Origin: an uncultured Pelagibacteraceae bacterium
GTDB taxonomy: Bacteria; Pseudomonadota; Alphaproteobacteria; Pelagibacterales; Pelagibacteraceae
Reading direction: 5' to 3'
Assembly (NCBI GenBank): GCA_902581405.1
Contig: CACHOJ010000007.1
Location: 1-57,613, forward strand
Length of the DNA stretch: 57,613 bases
A program made the translations under genes and the position numbers. The notes beneath the pieces are model-generated. The model did no database searches. It saw only the letters and a program-made list of their open reading frames with translations, and was not told where the DNA came from. Positions 34,618 to 41,865 of the stretch are shown here, one piece after another. How positions within the stretch are numbered: position 1 is the stretch's first letter; each line of letters starts with the position of its first letter.

Positions 34618-35343
34618 TTAATTTTTATAATCTGGCTCTTCTTTGTCTAAAATGATCCTGATTTGAGATAAAAATAAATTTGCAAAATCTGTAGGAAAAT
34701 TTTCATGCTCCTCTGCAGTTTTTTCTGCAATTTCATGGCTTACAACATTAAGTTCCTGGTTTGTTGATAGAGCTGTAAGATATGTTTCTGCTGCTCTCTC
34801 AAAATAATAAAGAGAGTTAAAACCTTCGGCCACTGTTCTTCCTGTGGTTAAAATTCCATGATTTGCAAGCAACATGTGTTGTTTGTTTCCTAAAGCATTT
34901 GCCATCTTAATAGACTCCTCTTCTAGTCCTAGACCTCCAAATTCTTTGAATGCAGATACTCTATTGTAAAACATCATTGTATTTTGGTCGATAGGTTTCA
35001 TAACAGGATCTTTAAGAGTGGAGAGGGCAGTTGCATATTTTGAGTGAACATGAAAAATGCATCTTGCATGCGGTGCTTTTTCATGTATCGCGCTATGTAT
35101 ATATAGAGCTGTTGGATCAATTATGTCTGGTTTATTCTTTAGTTCTTCCTTATTTTCTTTAGTCACCAAGATTAAATCACTTGCCTTCATATTACTAAAA
35201 TGAATGCCTGCCTTATTTACGTAAAAATCAGAAGAGTCAGGGACGCATGCACTAAAATGGTTTGCAACACCCTCATGCATATTTAGTCTTGCTGTCCATC
35301 TAAAAGTTGCAGCTAATTCTTTCTGTAATTCAGATATTTCCAT
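34618..35343 (-). CDS. Class II aldolase/adducin-family protein
   Basis: Zinc-dependent aldolase or decarboxylase-type protein of 241 residues (PF00596). Seen: ANHFSACVPD near residue 27, the zinc-binding HVHSKYATALSTL, and LANHGILTTGRTVAEGF with the third His. Relatives include fuculose-phosphate aldolase, but many members have other substrates. It is the first gene of the cdhB operon and starts only 35 bases from the divergent cdhC start, so the two operons probably share control. Confidence 0.83.
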   Translation of the reverse strand: MEISELQKELAATFRWTARLNMHEGVANHFSACVPDSSDFYVNKAGIHFSNMKASDLILVTKENKEELKNKPDIIDPTALYIHSAIHEKAPHARCIFHVHSKYATALSTLKDPVMKPIDQNTMMFYNRVSAFKEFGGLGLEEESIKMANALGNKQHMLLANHGILTTGRTVAEGFNSLYYFERAAETYLTALSTNQELNVVSHEIAEKTAEEHENFPTDFANLFLSQIRIILDKEEPDYKN

Positions 35344-35378
35344 TTGTATGATTTTAAAATATAGTTGAAAAATAAATT
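35344..35378. promoter_or_regulatory. 35-base divergent intergenic region between cdhC and class II aldolase operons
   Basis: The two operons start only 35 bases apart. The spacer holds -10-like TTTAAAATATA on both strands (it is nearly self-complementary there), about 8-15 bases from each ATG, and no Shine-Dalgarno for the aldolase. Promoters must overlap and leaders must be very short. Any operator here would control both operons. Confidence 0.4.
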
Positions 35379-36266
35379 ATGAACAATAACGTTTTTATCT
35401 CATGCGCGGTTACTGGGTCTGGAGATACTGCAAGCAAACATCCTGATTTACCAAAAACTCCAGAGCAAATAGCTAAATCAGCAATAGAAGCAGCAAAAGC
35501 AGGAGCTGCAATTGCTCATATTCATGTAAGAGAAGAGGATGGAACGCCAAGCAGAAGGCTAGAATTATATAAAGAAGTAGTAGATAGAATTAGATCAAGT
35601 GAAACAGATGTTATTTTAAATTTAACAACTGGGATGGGTGGAGATTTAGACATTGGTCAAGGTAAAAATCCATTAGAGTTTGGTCCAATGACCGATATGG
35701 CAAATGTGATGGAAAGAATTGCTAATGCAGAACAATTTTTACCTGAAATTTGTACTCTAGACGCAGGTACATTAAATTTTGGAGACGGTTCAGTAATTAC
35801 AGTTAATACACCAAATGATTTAAGGAAGGCTGCAAAAAAATTACAAGAGATTAAAGTTAAACCAGAAATAGAGGCATTTGATTTAGGAAATATGTGGTTT
35901 GGATCTCAATTGTACAAAGAAGGTTTGCTTGATGATCCACCAATGTTTCAAATGTGTTTAGGTATTCCTTGGGGAGCTCCCGCTACCCCACTAGCAATGC
36001 AAGCTATGAAAGACATAATGCCTAAAGAAGGAGTGTGGTCAGGTTTTGCAATATCAAAAAATGAAATGCCATTTGTAGCTCAAACAGTTGTAATGGGAGG
36101 AAACCCAAGAGTAGGTTTGGAGGATAATTTGTATTTATCAAAGGGCAAACTAGCAACAAATGCTCAATTAGTAGAGAAGGCAATTAGGATAGTTACAGAT
36201 CTTGGAGCATCAATAATGACAGCAGAGGAAACTAGGACAAAACTTAAGCTTGTTAAACACAAGTAA
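35379..36266 (+). CDS. cdhC: 3-dehydrocarnitine cleavage enzyme (BKACE family, CdhC)
   Basis: Zinc-dependent beta-keto-acid cleavage enzyme (PF05853), 295 residues. CdhC transfers the trimethylglycyl group of 3-dehydrocarnitine to CoA of acetyl-CoA, giving betainyl-CoA and acetoacetate. Seen: VFISCAVTGSGDTASKHP at the N-terminus, zinc His pair in AHIHVREEDG, LNLTTGMGGD, EICTLDAGTLNFGDG, LGIPWGAPAT and GNPRVGLEDNLYL. These blocks match CdhC closely as I recall it. The stop overlaps cdhA by one base. The adjacent CdhA makes this substrate assignment much more secure than for a BKACE alone. Confidence 0.87.
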   Translation: MNNNVFISCAVTGSGDTASKHPDLPKTPEQIAKSAIEAAKAGAAIAHIHVREEDGTPSRRLELYKEVVDRIRSSETDVILNLTTGMGGDLDIGQGKNPLEFGPMTDMANVMERIANAEQFLPEICTLDAGTLNFGDGSVITVNTPNDLRKAAKKLQEIKVKPEIEAFDLGNMWFGSQLYKEGLLDDPPMFQMCLGIPWGAPATPLAMQAMKDIMPKEGVWSGFAISKNEMPFVAQTVVMGGNPRVGLEDNLYLSKGKLATNAQLVEKAIRIVTDLGASIMTAEETRTKLKLVKHK

Positions 36267-37210
36267 TGTTAAATATTAAAAAAGTTGCTGTAGTTGGAAC
36301 AGGTGTTATCGGAATAGGGTGGATTATAAGATTTCTAGCTCATAATAAAATCGTTTATGCTTATGACAAAAATCTTAAGCAAAAGAAAATTTTAATAAAC
36401 GAAATCAAAAGAGCACTCCCATATGTAAAAAAACTTTTTAACAAAAAAAAAATAAACTTAAATAATTTAAAATTTTTCTTATCTTTGGAAGAGGCAGTTA
36501 AAGATGCTGATTTTATTCAAGAATGTGCACCAGAGAATTATAGTTTAAAAACTGTTTTAATGAGGGAAATTTCTAAAAGTTGCAAAAAAAATGTTTTAAT
36601 TTCATCAAGTTCTTCAGGATTGTTGCCATCAAAGATTTTTTCAAAATGTAAAAATATTCAGAGAGGCATAATTGGCCATCCATTCAATCCTGTATATTTA
36701 CTACCTTTGGTAGAAATAGTACCTGGTAAAAAAACTAGTGAGAAATCTTTAAAAATTGCAAATAAATTTTATAAGTCAATTTCAATGAATCCAATAGTTC
36801 TAAAAAAAGAATTACCTGGTTATTTATCTGATAGACTTCAAGAAGCCTTATGGAGAGAGGCGCTTCATATTATTAATGAAGGATACGCTACAACAGAGGA
36901 TTTAGATAGAGCCATAGAGGATGGTCCCGGTTTAAGATATTCTTTGATGGGAACATTTTTAACCTTCCATTTAGCGGGTGGAAAGGCTGGGATGAAGCAT
37001 ATGTTAGAACAATTTGGGCCAGCATTAAAACTTCCATGGACTAAGCTTAAAGCGCCAAAATTATCAAAAAAACTCTCAGAAAGGTTGATTTCAGGCACAA
37101 AAAAACAAGCTAAAGGAAAATCAATAAATCAACTGTCAAATATAAGAGACGAGTATTTAGTCAACTTACAACTATTTAGAAAAAAATATGAAAATAAAAT
37201 TAGAAAATAG
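36266..37210 (+). CDS. cdhA: L-carnitine 3-dehydrogenase (CdhA/LcdH)
   Basis: NAD-dependent 3-hydroxyacyl dehydrogenase-fold enzyme of 314 residues (CdhA is about 320) oxidising L-carnitine to 3-dehydrocarnitine. Seen: Rossmann motif VAVVGTGVIGIGWIIRFLA, FIQECAPENY, SSSSSGLLPS, the catalytic region GHPFNPVYLLPLVEIVPG (His) and the C-domain DRLQEALWREALHI and GPGLRYSLMGTFLTFHLAGG, all close to CdhA. It is not fused to a thioesterase, as some LcdH proteins are; CdhB is encoded separately at 33285. Overlaps cdhC by one base. Confidence 0.9.
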   Translation: MLNIKKVAVVGTGVIGIGWIIRFLAHNKIVYAYDKNLKQKKILINEIKRALPYVKKLFNKKKINLNNLKFFLSLEEAVKDADFIQECAPENYSLKTVLMREISKSCKKNVLISSSSSGLLPSKIFSKCKNIQRGIIGHPFNPVYLLPLVEIVPGKKTSEKSLKIANKFYKSISMNPIVLKKELPGYLSDRLQEALWREALHIINEGYATTEDLDRAIEDGPGLRYSLMGTFLTFHLAGGKAGMKHMLEQFGPALKLPWTKLKAPKLSKKLSERLISGTKKQAKGKSINQLSNIRDEYLVNLQLFRKKYENKIRK

Positions 37211-37246
37211 ATATCTAAAGAAAAATTAAAATGGTAAATTAAATAC

Positions 37247-38281
37247 ATGGACTTCAATCACTTCTTAACTAGCTATATGCCAGATACAAATGTAGGTTCA
37301 AAACAACATTTTAAAAATATGTTGGAAGAATGTGTTGTTGCAGAGAAACTTGGTTATGCAACAGTATCAATTCCCGAACATCATTTAATAAATTTACTTA
37401 TGATGCCATCACCTTTGCAGATGGCTGTAAAAATTGCATCTATCACAAAAAATATTAAAATCACGACTGGAATAGTTGTTTTACCTCTTCATGATATGAG
37501 AACATATGCTGGTGAAGTTGCAACAGCAGATATTTTAACTGATGGCAGGTTAATTTTAGGAGTTGGAAGAGGTGCTTTTGCTTGGGAGATGCAAAGATTA
37601 GGAACTCCCATAGAAAAGTCAAAGGAAAAATTTATAGAGTCACTCGAGGTTTTACAATTACTGTTAAAAAATAAAGAAGTTTCATACAAAGGTAAATTCT
37701 ATGATTTTGAACCAATTACTATAATGCCTCGACCTATAAGTAACCCTGTACAAATGATGATAGCTGCCATGAATTTAGAAAGTATTAAAGATGCAGCATC
37801 AAGGGGATTTTATGTACAATCAACGGTATTGTCAGGTACTAAAGATCTTTTATTAAGTAGAGTGAATGCGTTTAAGGAGGGTTGTACAAAGTTAGGTGAA
37901 GAAGGAAAACTACTCAAACTGTCTATGCAACGCATGGCTTATTTAGCAAAAGATGAAAATGAAGCTAGAGAAAAAACTAAACTTGCTTACGAATATTATA
38001 AACGATTTGATAATATGTTTACTGGCCCTGGTAAAGTAAATGAAGGGAATATTGAAGCTTTGCCTAGAAAACAAACTTTAGATGAATTAAAAGAAAATCT
38101 TTTGATCTGTCCTTTGAATGAAATGATTGATAAATTAAGTGTCTATGCCGAAGCGGGAGTTGATGAAATTATTCTTAGTTCAAGTTTTGGTCAATCACAA
38201 AATGATTTAATTGAGTCGATGCATAGAATTGGTGAAAATGTAATTCCATATTTTAAAAAATCAAACATACAAGTAGCATAA
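37247..38281 (+). CDS. Luciferase-like (LLM) flavin-dependent monooxygenase 2
   Basis: Luciferase-fold flavoprotein of 344 residues. Seen: TVSIPEHHLINLL near residue 42, ITTGIVVLPLHDMRTYAGEVA, DGRLILGVGRGAFAWEM and GKFYDFEPITIMPRP. It lies 36 bases after cdhA and 6 bases before a hydrolase, repeating the monooxygenase plus hydrolase association of the 22-29 kb operon. Possible roles are oxidative C-N or C-C cleavage or Baeyer-Villiger chemistry on a pathway compound. No flavin reductase is adjacent. Confidence 0.84.
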   Translation: MDFNHFLTSYMPDTNVGSKQHFKNMLEECVVAEKLGYATVSIPEHHLINLLMMPSPLQMAVKIASITKNIKITTGIVVLPLHDMRTYAGEVATADILTDGRLILGVGRGAFAWEMQRLGTPIEKSKEKFIESLEVLQLLLKNKEVSYKGKFYDFEPITIMPRPISNPVQMMIAAMNLESIKDAASRGFYVQSTVLSGTKDLLLSRVNAFKEGCTKLGEEGKLLKLSMQRMAYLAKDENEAREKTKLAYEYYKRFDNMFTGPGKVNEGNIEALPRKQTLDELKENLLICPLNEMIDKLSVYAEAGVDEIILSSSFGQSQNDLIESMHRIGENVIPYFKKSNIQVA

Positions 38282-38287
38282 ATATCT

Positions 38288-39058
38288 ATGAGCATCATAG
38301 ATTGTAATTATTCGCTAACAGGATCAGGACCTGCAATTTTTTTTACCCATGGAGTAGGAGGAGCAGAGGATGCATGGAGATTCATAGTTCCAAAACTCAA
38401 AGATAAGTTCACAGTTGTAACCTATGATTTAAGAGGTCATGGAAAATCACCTGTGAGTAATAAAGATTTTAATCTAGATGATCTTGTTTTAGATCTTGAG
38501 AGAGTTAGAGAAAGAACAGGCATAGAAAAAGCCCATTTTATGGGGCATTCTCTTGGAGGAATGATTGCACCTGCTTATGCAAGGAAATTTCCAGACAGAG
38601 TAAATTCAGTAGGTTTATTGTCAACAGTGGCAGGAAGATCGGATGAAGATAAACAAAAAGTATGGAATGTGATCTCTGATTTAAAAAATAAGGGTGTTGA
38701 ACAAACTTTAAAAAATTTAACCACGAGGTGGTTTACAGATGACTTCATAGAAAAAAATCCTGATCTTGTATCAAGAAGATTAAAACAGGTTATAGATACT
38801 GACAAAGATGTTTTTATTAATGTATTTAAAATATATGCAGAAACCGAGATGATTCCTTGGTTAAAAGAAATTAAGAAGCCATGTTTATTTATGACAGGAG
38901 AAAATGATGGAGGTTGTACACCTTTTCATAATGAAAGAATGTCAAATGAGATTGAAATTTCTAAATTGGTTATAATACCAAAGGTAAAACACTCTTTTTT
39001 GATAGAGGCTCCTGAGCAAATAACAAAAAACTTATTAGAATTTATTGAAAGTTTATAA
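38288..39058 (+). CDS. Alpha/beta hydrolase (paralogue 2)
   Basis: Hydrolase of 256 residues, similar to 3-oxoadipate enol-lactonases. Oxyanion THGVGGAEDAW near residue 18, YDLRGHGKSP, nucleophile elbow MGHSLGGMIAP (Ser near residue 89), acid in TGENDGGCTP and His in VKHSFLIEAP. It is a paralogue of the product of 24585-25358. It is the last gene of the cdhC-cdhA-LLM2 operon and ends 4 bases before the convergent SDR gene. Confidence 0.88.
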   Translation: MSIIDCNYSLTGSGPAIFFTHGVGGAEDAWRFIVPKLKDKFTVVTYDLRGHGKSPVSNKDFNLDDLVLDLERVRERTGIEKAHFMGHSLGGMIAPAYARKFPDRVNSVGLLSTVAGRSDEDKQKVWNVISDLKNKGVEQTLKNLTTRWFTDDFIEKNPDLVSRRLKQVIDTDKDVFINVFKIYAETEMIPWLKEIKKPCLFMTGENDGGCTPFHNERMSNEIEISKLVIIPKVKHSFLIEAPEQITKNLLEFIESL

Positions 39059-39062
39059 AAAC

Positions 39063-39848
39063 TTAATGCATTCTTAATGTATTTCCATCAACCCCAACCA
39101 CTTGTCCTGAAATTCTAGAAGACTCATCTGAAATTAAATAGCAACACATATTTCCAATATCTTTCTCATAAACCCAAGTGTTAAGAGATGTCATAGAAAC
39201 AAACTCACTCTCAACAGCTTTCTTAGAAATTTTTAAAAATTTTGCTTTATCTCTGATTACTCTGCCCATCCTATCTCCTTTGACAGTTCCTGGACAAATC
39301 GCATTTACTCTTATTTTGAATTTTCCTAATTCCATTGCTAAGGTTTTTGTCATACCCACGACTGCCCATTTACTTGCTGAATACGGAGATCTTAATGGAA
39401 AACCAAATATACCTGCAGTAGAAGATAGATTAACAACAGATCCACCTTTATTTTTTTTTAACATTGGAATTGCTAATTTTGAGAAAATAAAATGACTTAT
39501 TACATTTATTTTTAATGTTTGTTCCCAATCTTTTGTCTTAAGTTTATCCATAGTTCCAGTTGGACCTGCTACTCCAACATTATTAATTAGAGCATCAATT
39601 TTTTGTGTTTTTTTTTTAATTTCTTTAAAAAAATTAATCACATCGTTTTCATTTGAAGCATCGCAATGAAAACTAAACAATCTTTTATTATTTAACGGAT
39701 GTTTTTTTAATTTATTTATTGATTTTAGATCTATGTCACACAAAAAAACTTTTGCACCTTTTTCAAGACACTCTTTTGCTGTCGCCCAACCAATCCCTGA
39801 AGCACCAGCAGAAATAATTATTTTTTTACTTTTAAAATTATATGACAT
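39063..39848 (-). CDS. Short-chain dehydrogenase/reductase
   Basis: Classical SDR of 261 residues. Cofactor motif SAGASGIGWATA (TGxxxGxG type) near residue 12, NNVGVAGPTG, catalytic Ser in NLSSTAG and YSASK (YxxxK), and the PGTVKGDRMGR substrate-side loop. It oxidises or reduces an alcohol/ketone with NAD(P). It lies 8 bases after the PhyH oxygenase, so it may oxidise the hydroxylated product of that enzyme. Confidence 0.9.
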   Translation of the reverse strand: MSYNFKSKKIIISAGASGIGWATAKECLEKGAKVFLCDIDLKSINKLKKHPLNNKRLFSFHCDASNENDVINFFKEIKKKTQKIDALINNVGVAGPTGTMDKLKTKDWEQTLKINVISHFIFSKLAIPMLKKNKGGSVVNLSSTAGIFGFPLRSPYSASKWAVVGMTKTLAMELGKFKIRVNAICPGTVKGDRMGRVIRDKAKFLKISKKAVESEFVSMTSLNTWVYEKDIGNMCCYLISDESSRISGQVVGVDGNTLRMH

Positions 39849-39856
39849 TAATAAAT

Positions 39857-40708
39857 TTAATCGGTTAAACCATCAGATCTAGCTTTATTTCTTTCTATAT
39901 GTATGGGCAACACCTTTCCATAAATTGCTTTAGAATGTTCAGGTGTATTTACTCTCCATGGATCTAATACATATGCTGGTATACACATGTAACGTGAGGT
40001 TTTTCCTATTATTTTGGTTACTCTATGCATAGTAAATCGTCCTTTAAATATTTGTAAATCACCAGGTTTTAATTCAAGTTGTTTAACTTTTGAACGATCT
40101 CCATCTAACACTTTTCTTACTTCATCAAATCTTTCATTTCCTGGTTCTCTTATATTTGGACAATACTCAAATATACCACCTTGCTCTGGTTTTTGTATCA
40201 TAAGACTTAAAGTAAATTCACAACTATCAAAATGCCAAGGCAATATACCATCAGGCTCCATTACATTATAAGCATGACAAGCTAAAGGATCAGCCCATCT
40301 ATAAATGGGAGAAATCCCTAAACAAGCAGATACAAATTTAAGTAATTCTTCAGTTTTGTAAAGAAATTTCATTTCCGAGTCCTCAGCAAAGCAATCAGAG
40401 TTTAGATATCCATTGTATCTGTTCATAAATATTCTTTTTGGATGATCCTTCGGAAGAGAGAGGTCATCTTTTGCATAAAGATATGCATTGATACTTTCTT
40501 TAGACATATAAACTTCATCAAGCTGTTGCTCTAATTCTTTTCTCATAACTTCTAAAGAATTTGGTAAAATAAAGTTTGGGATTACCGAACAACTATCATT
40601 TTTTAATTCTGATTTACATTTTTCGATTATTTTTTTTATCTTAGGAGATTGTAAGTCATGAATAGGATATTTTTCTAAATCAACAATTTTGTCTAAGTTT
40701 TTTATCAT
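39857..40708 (-). CDS. PhyH-like Fe(II)/2OG oxygenase
   Basis: Protein of 283 residues with a phytanoyl-CoA-hydroxylase-type jelly roll. Metal pair in LPWHFDSCEFTLSLMIQ (HxD) near residue 150, EQGGIFEYCPNIR, distal His in KGRFTMHRVTKI and Arg in TSRYMCIPAY. The layout resembles ArpA/HalD-type proteins, a family that includes free-amino-acid hydroxylases and halogenases; the retained Asp indicates hydroxylation rather than halogenation. It lies 16 bases after the ProV1 gene and before the SDR, suggesting it acts on the compound imported by that transporter. Confidence 0.8.
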   Translation of the reverse strand: MIKNLDKIVDLEKYPIHDLQSPKIKKIIEKCKSELKNDSCSVIPNFILPNSLEVMRKELEQQLDEVYMSKESINAYLYAKDDLSLPKDHPKRIFMNRYNGYLNSDCFAEDSEMKFLYKTEELLKFVSACLGISPIYRWADPLACHAYNVMEPDGILPWHFDSCEFTLSLMIQKPEQGGIFEYCPNIREPGNERFDEVRKVLDGDRSKVKQLELKPGDLQIFKGRFTMHRVTKIIGKTSRYMCIPAYVLDPWRVNTPEHSKAIYGKVLPIHIERNKARSDGLTD

Positions 40709-40724
40709 AACTAATTTATATAAA

Positions 40725-41750
40725 TTATGAGCTTCTCAGTGATTCTTGTAATTCTTTATTTGAAATATAGCCTTTAGCATTTCCTTGTTTATCAATAACT
40801 TCACAATTGGAATTACTACAAACAACTTGAGGTAGAAACTCTTCAATAAATTGGTCCTCTTCAACTTTAATTAGGTTTGTTTTATCAATATCATCTGATT
40901 GATTAATAGGTTTCATAATAATTTTTGCTTTAATGACTTTGGTTCTATTAACATCTTTTACAAATGCCTCAACATATTCGTCTGCTGGGTTCATAATAAT
41001 TTCAACTGGTGTTCCCACTTGTACAAGTTTTCCTGCATTTAAAATTCCAATATGATCTCCTAATCTAAGCGACTCATCAAGATCGTGAGTTATAAAAACT
41101 ATAGTTTTTTTTAATTCTGCTTGGAGATTTATCAATTGTTTTTGCATATCACTTCTTATTAATGGATCTAATGCTGAAAAAGCTTCATCCATAAGCATAA
41201 TGTCAGTATCAGTGGCTAAAGCTCTTGCAAGCCCTACTCGTTGCTGCATTCCACCAGATAGTTGAGCTGGATATTGATTTTCAAATCCAGATAAACCTAC
41301 AGACTCAATTTTCTCCATCGCAGTAGCATTTCTTTTTTCAATTTCCACACCTTGCATTTCGAGTCCGTAACCAACGTTTTGTAAAACTGTCTTATGCGGA
41401 AATAAGCCAAACCTTTGAAATACCATACTCATTTTTTGCCTTCTAAATTCAATTAGTTGCTCTTTATTGAGAGTAGTCACGTCTTTGCCTTCAACTAAAA
41501 TTTCCCCAGAAGTGGGATCTATCAATCTATTTAAGTGTCTGATTAATGTAGATTTTCCTGATCCAGATAAACCCATGCACACAAAGGTCTCTCCCTCCTC
41601 AATTTTTAAAGAAACATTATCTAATCCAACTGTATGTCCTGTTTGCTCTAAAACATCCTCTTTTGTAGCACCATCCTGAACCATTTTGAGAACGCTGGAC
41701 GGCTTAGGTCCGAAAATTTTATATACATTATTGATTTCAATTTTTGACAT
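40725..41750 (-). CDS. proV: Quaternary-amine ABC transporter ATPase (ProV/OpuAA-like) 1
   Basis: ATPase of 341 residues of the glycine betaine/choline/carnitine uptake class. ProV-type N-terminal extension (VYKIFGPKPSSVLK), Walker A MGLSGSGKST near residue 58, signature LSGGMQQRVGLARAL, Walker B IMLMDEAFSALDP and switch His in FITHDLDESL. A shortened C-terminal CBS-like region remains (CEVIDKQGNAKGYISN); ProV proteins usually carry two CBS domains over about 400 residues. No permease gene is on this strand nearby; it is cotranscribed with the PhyH oxygenase and SDR. Confidence 0.9.
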   Translation of the reverse strand: MSKIEINNVYKIFGPKPSSVLKMVQDGATKEDVLEQTGHTVGLDNVSLKIEEGETFVCMGLSGSGKSTLIRHLNRLIDPTSGEILVEGKDVTTLNKEQLIEFRRQKMSMVFQRFGLFPHKTVLQNVGYGLEMQGVEIEKRNATAMEKIESVGLSGFENQYPAQLSGGMQQRVGLARALATDTDIMLMDEAFSALDPLIRSDMQKQLINLQAELKKTIVFITHDLDESLRLGDHIGILNAGKLVQVGTPVEIIMNPADEYVEAFVKDVNRTKVIKAKIIMKPINQSDDIDKTNLIKVEEDQFIEEFLPQVVCSNSNCEVIDKQGNAKGYISNKELQESLRSS

Positions 41751-41849
41751 TTCTAAAAGTCTAATTCTTTTAATGCATCAAAGCAAACCTACAATTAAAT
41801 AAATAAAAAGCTTTCAACCATTAATTGAATTGAAATTTTTACCATTTTA

Positions 41850-41865
41850 TATAATTATTTATAAT
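41850..41865 (+). promoter_or_regulatory. -10 box immediately before the BBOX-like gene (leaderless start)
   Basis: A perfect TATAAT (41850-41855) ends 8 bases before the ATG at 41864, so transcription should begin at or within a few bases of the start codon. There is no Shine-Dalgarno. A second TATAAT (41860-41865) overlaps the ATG. The -35 is weak (TTGAAT 41825-41830 at 19 bases). Confidence 0.5.
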
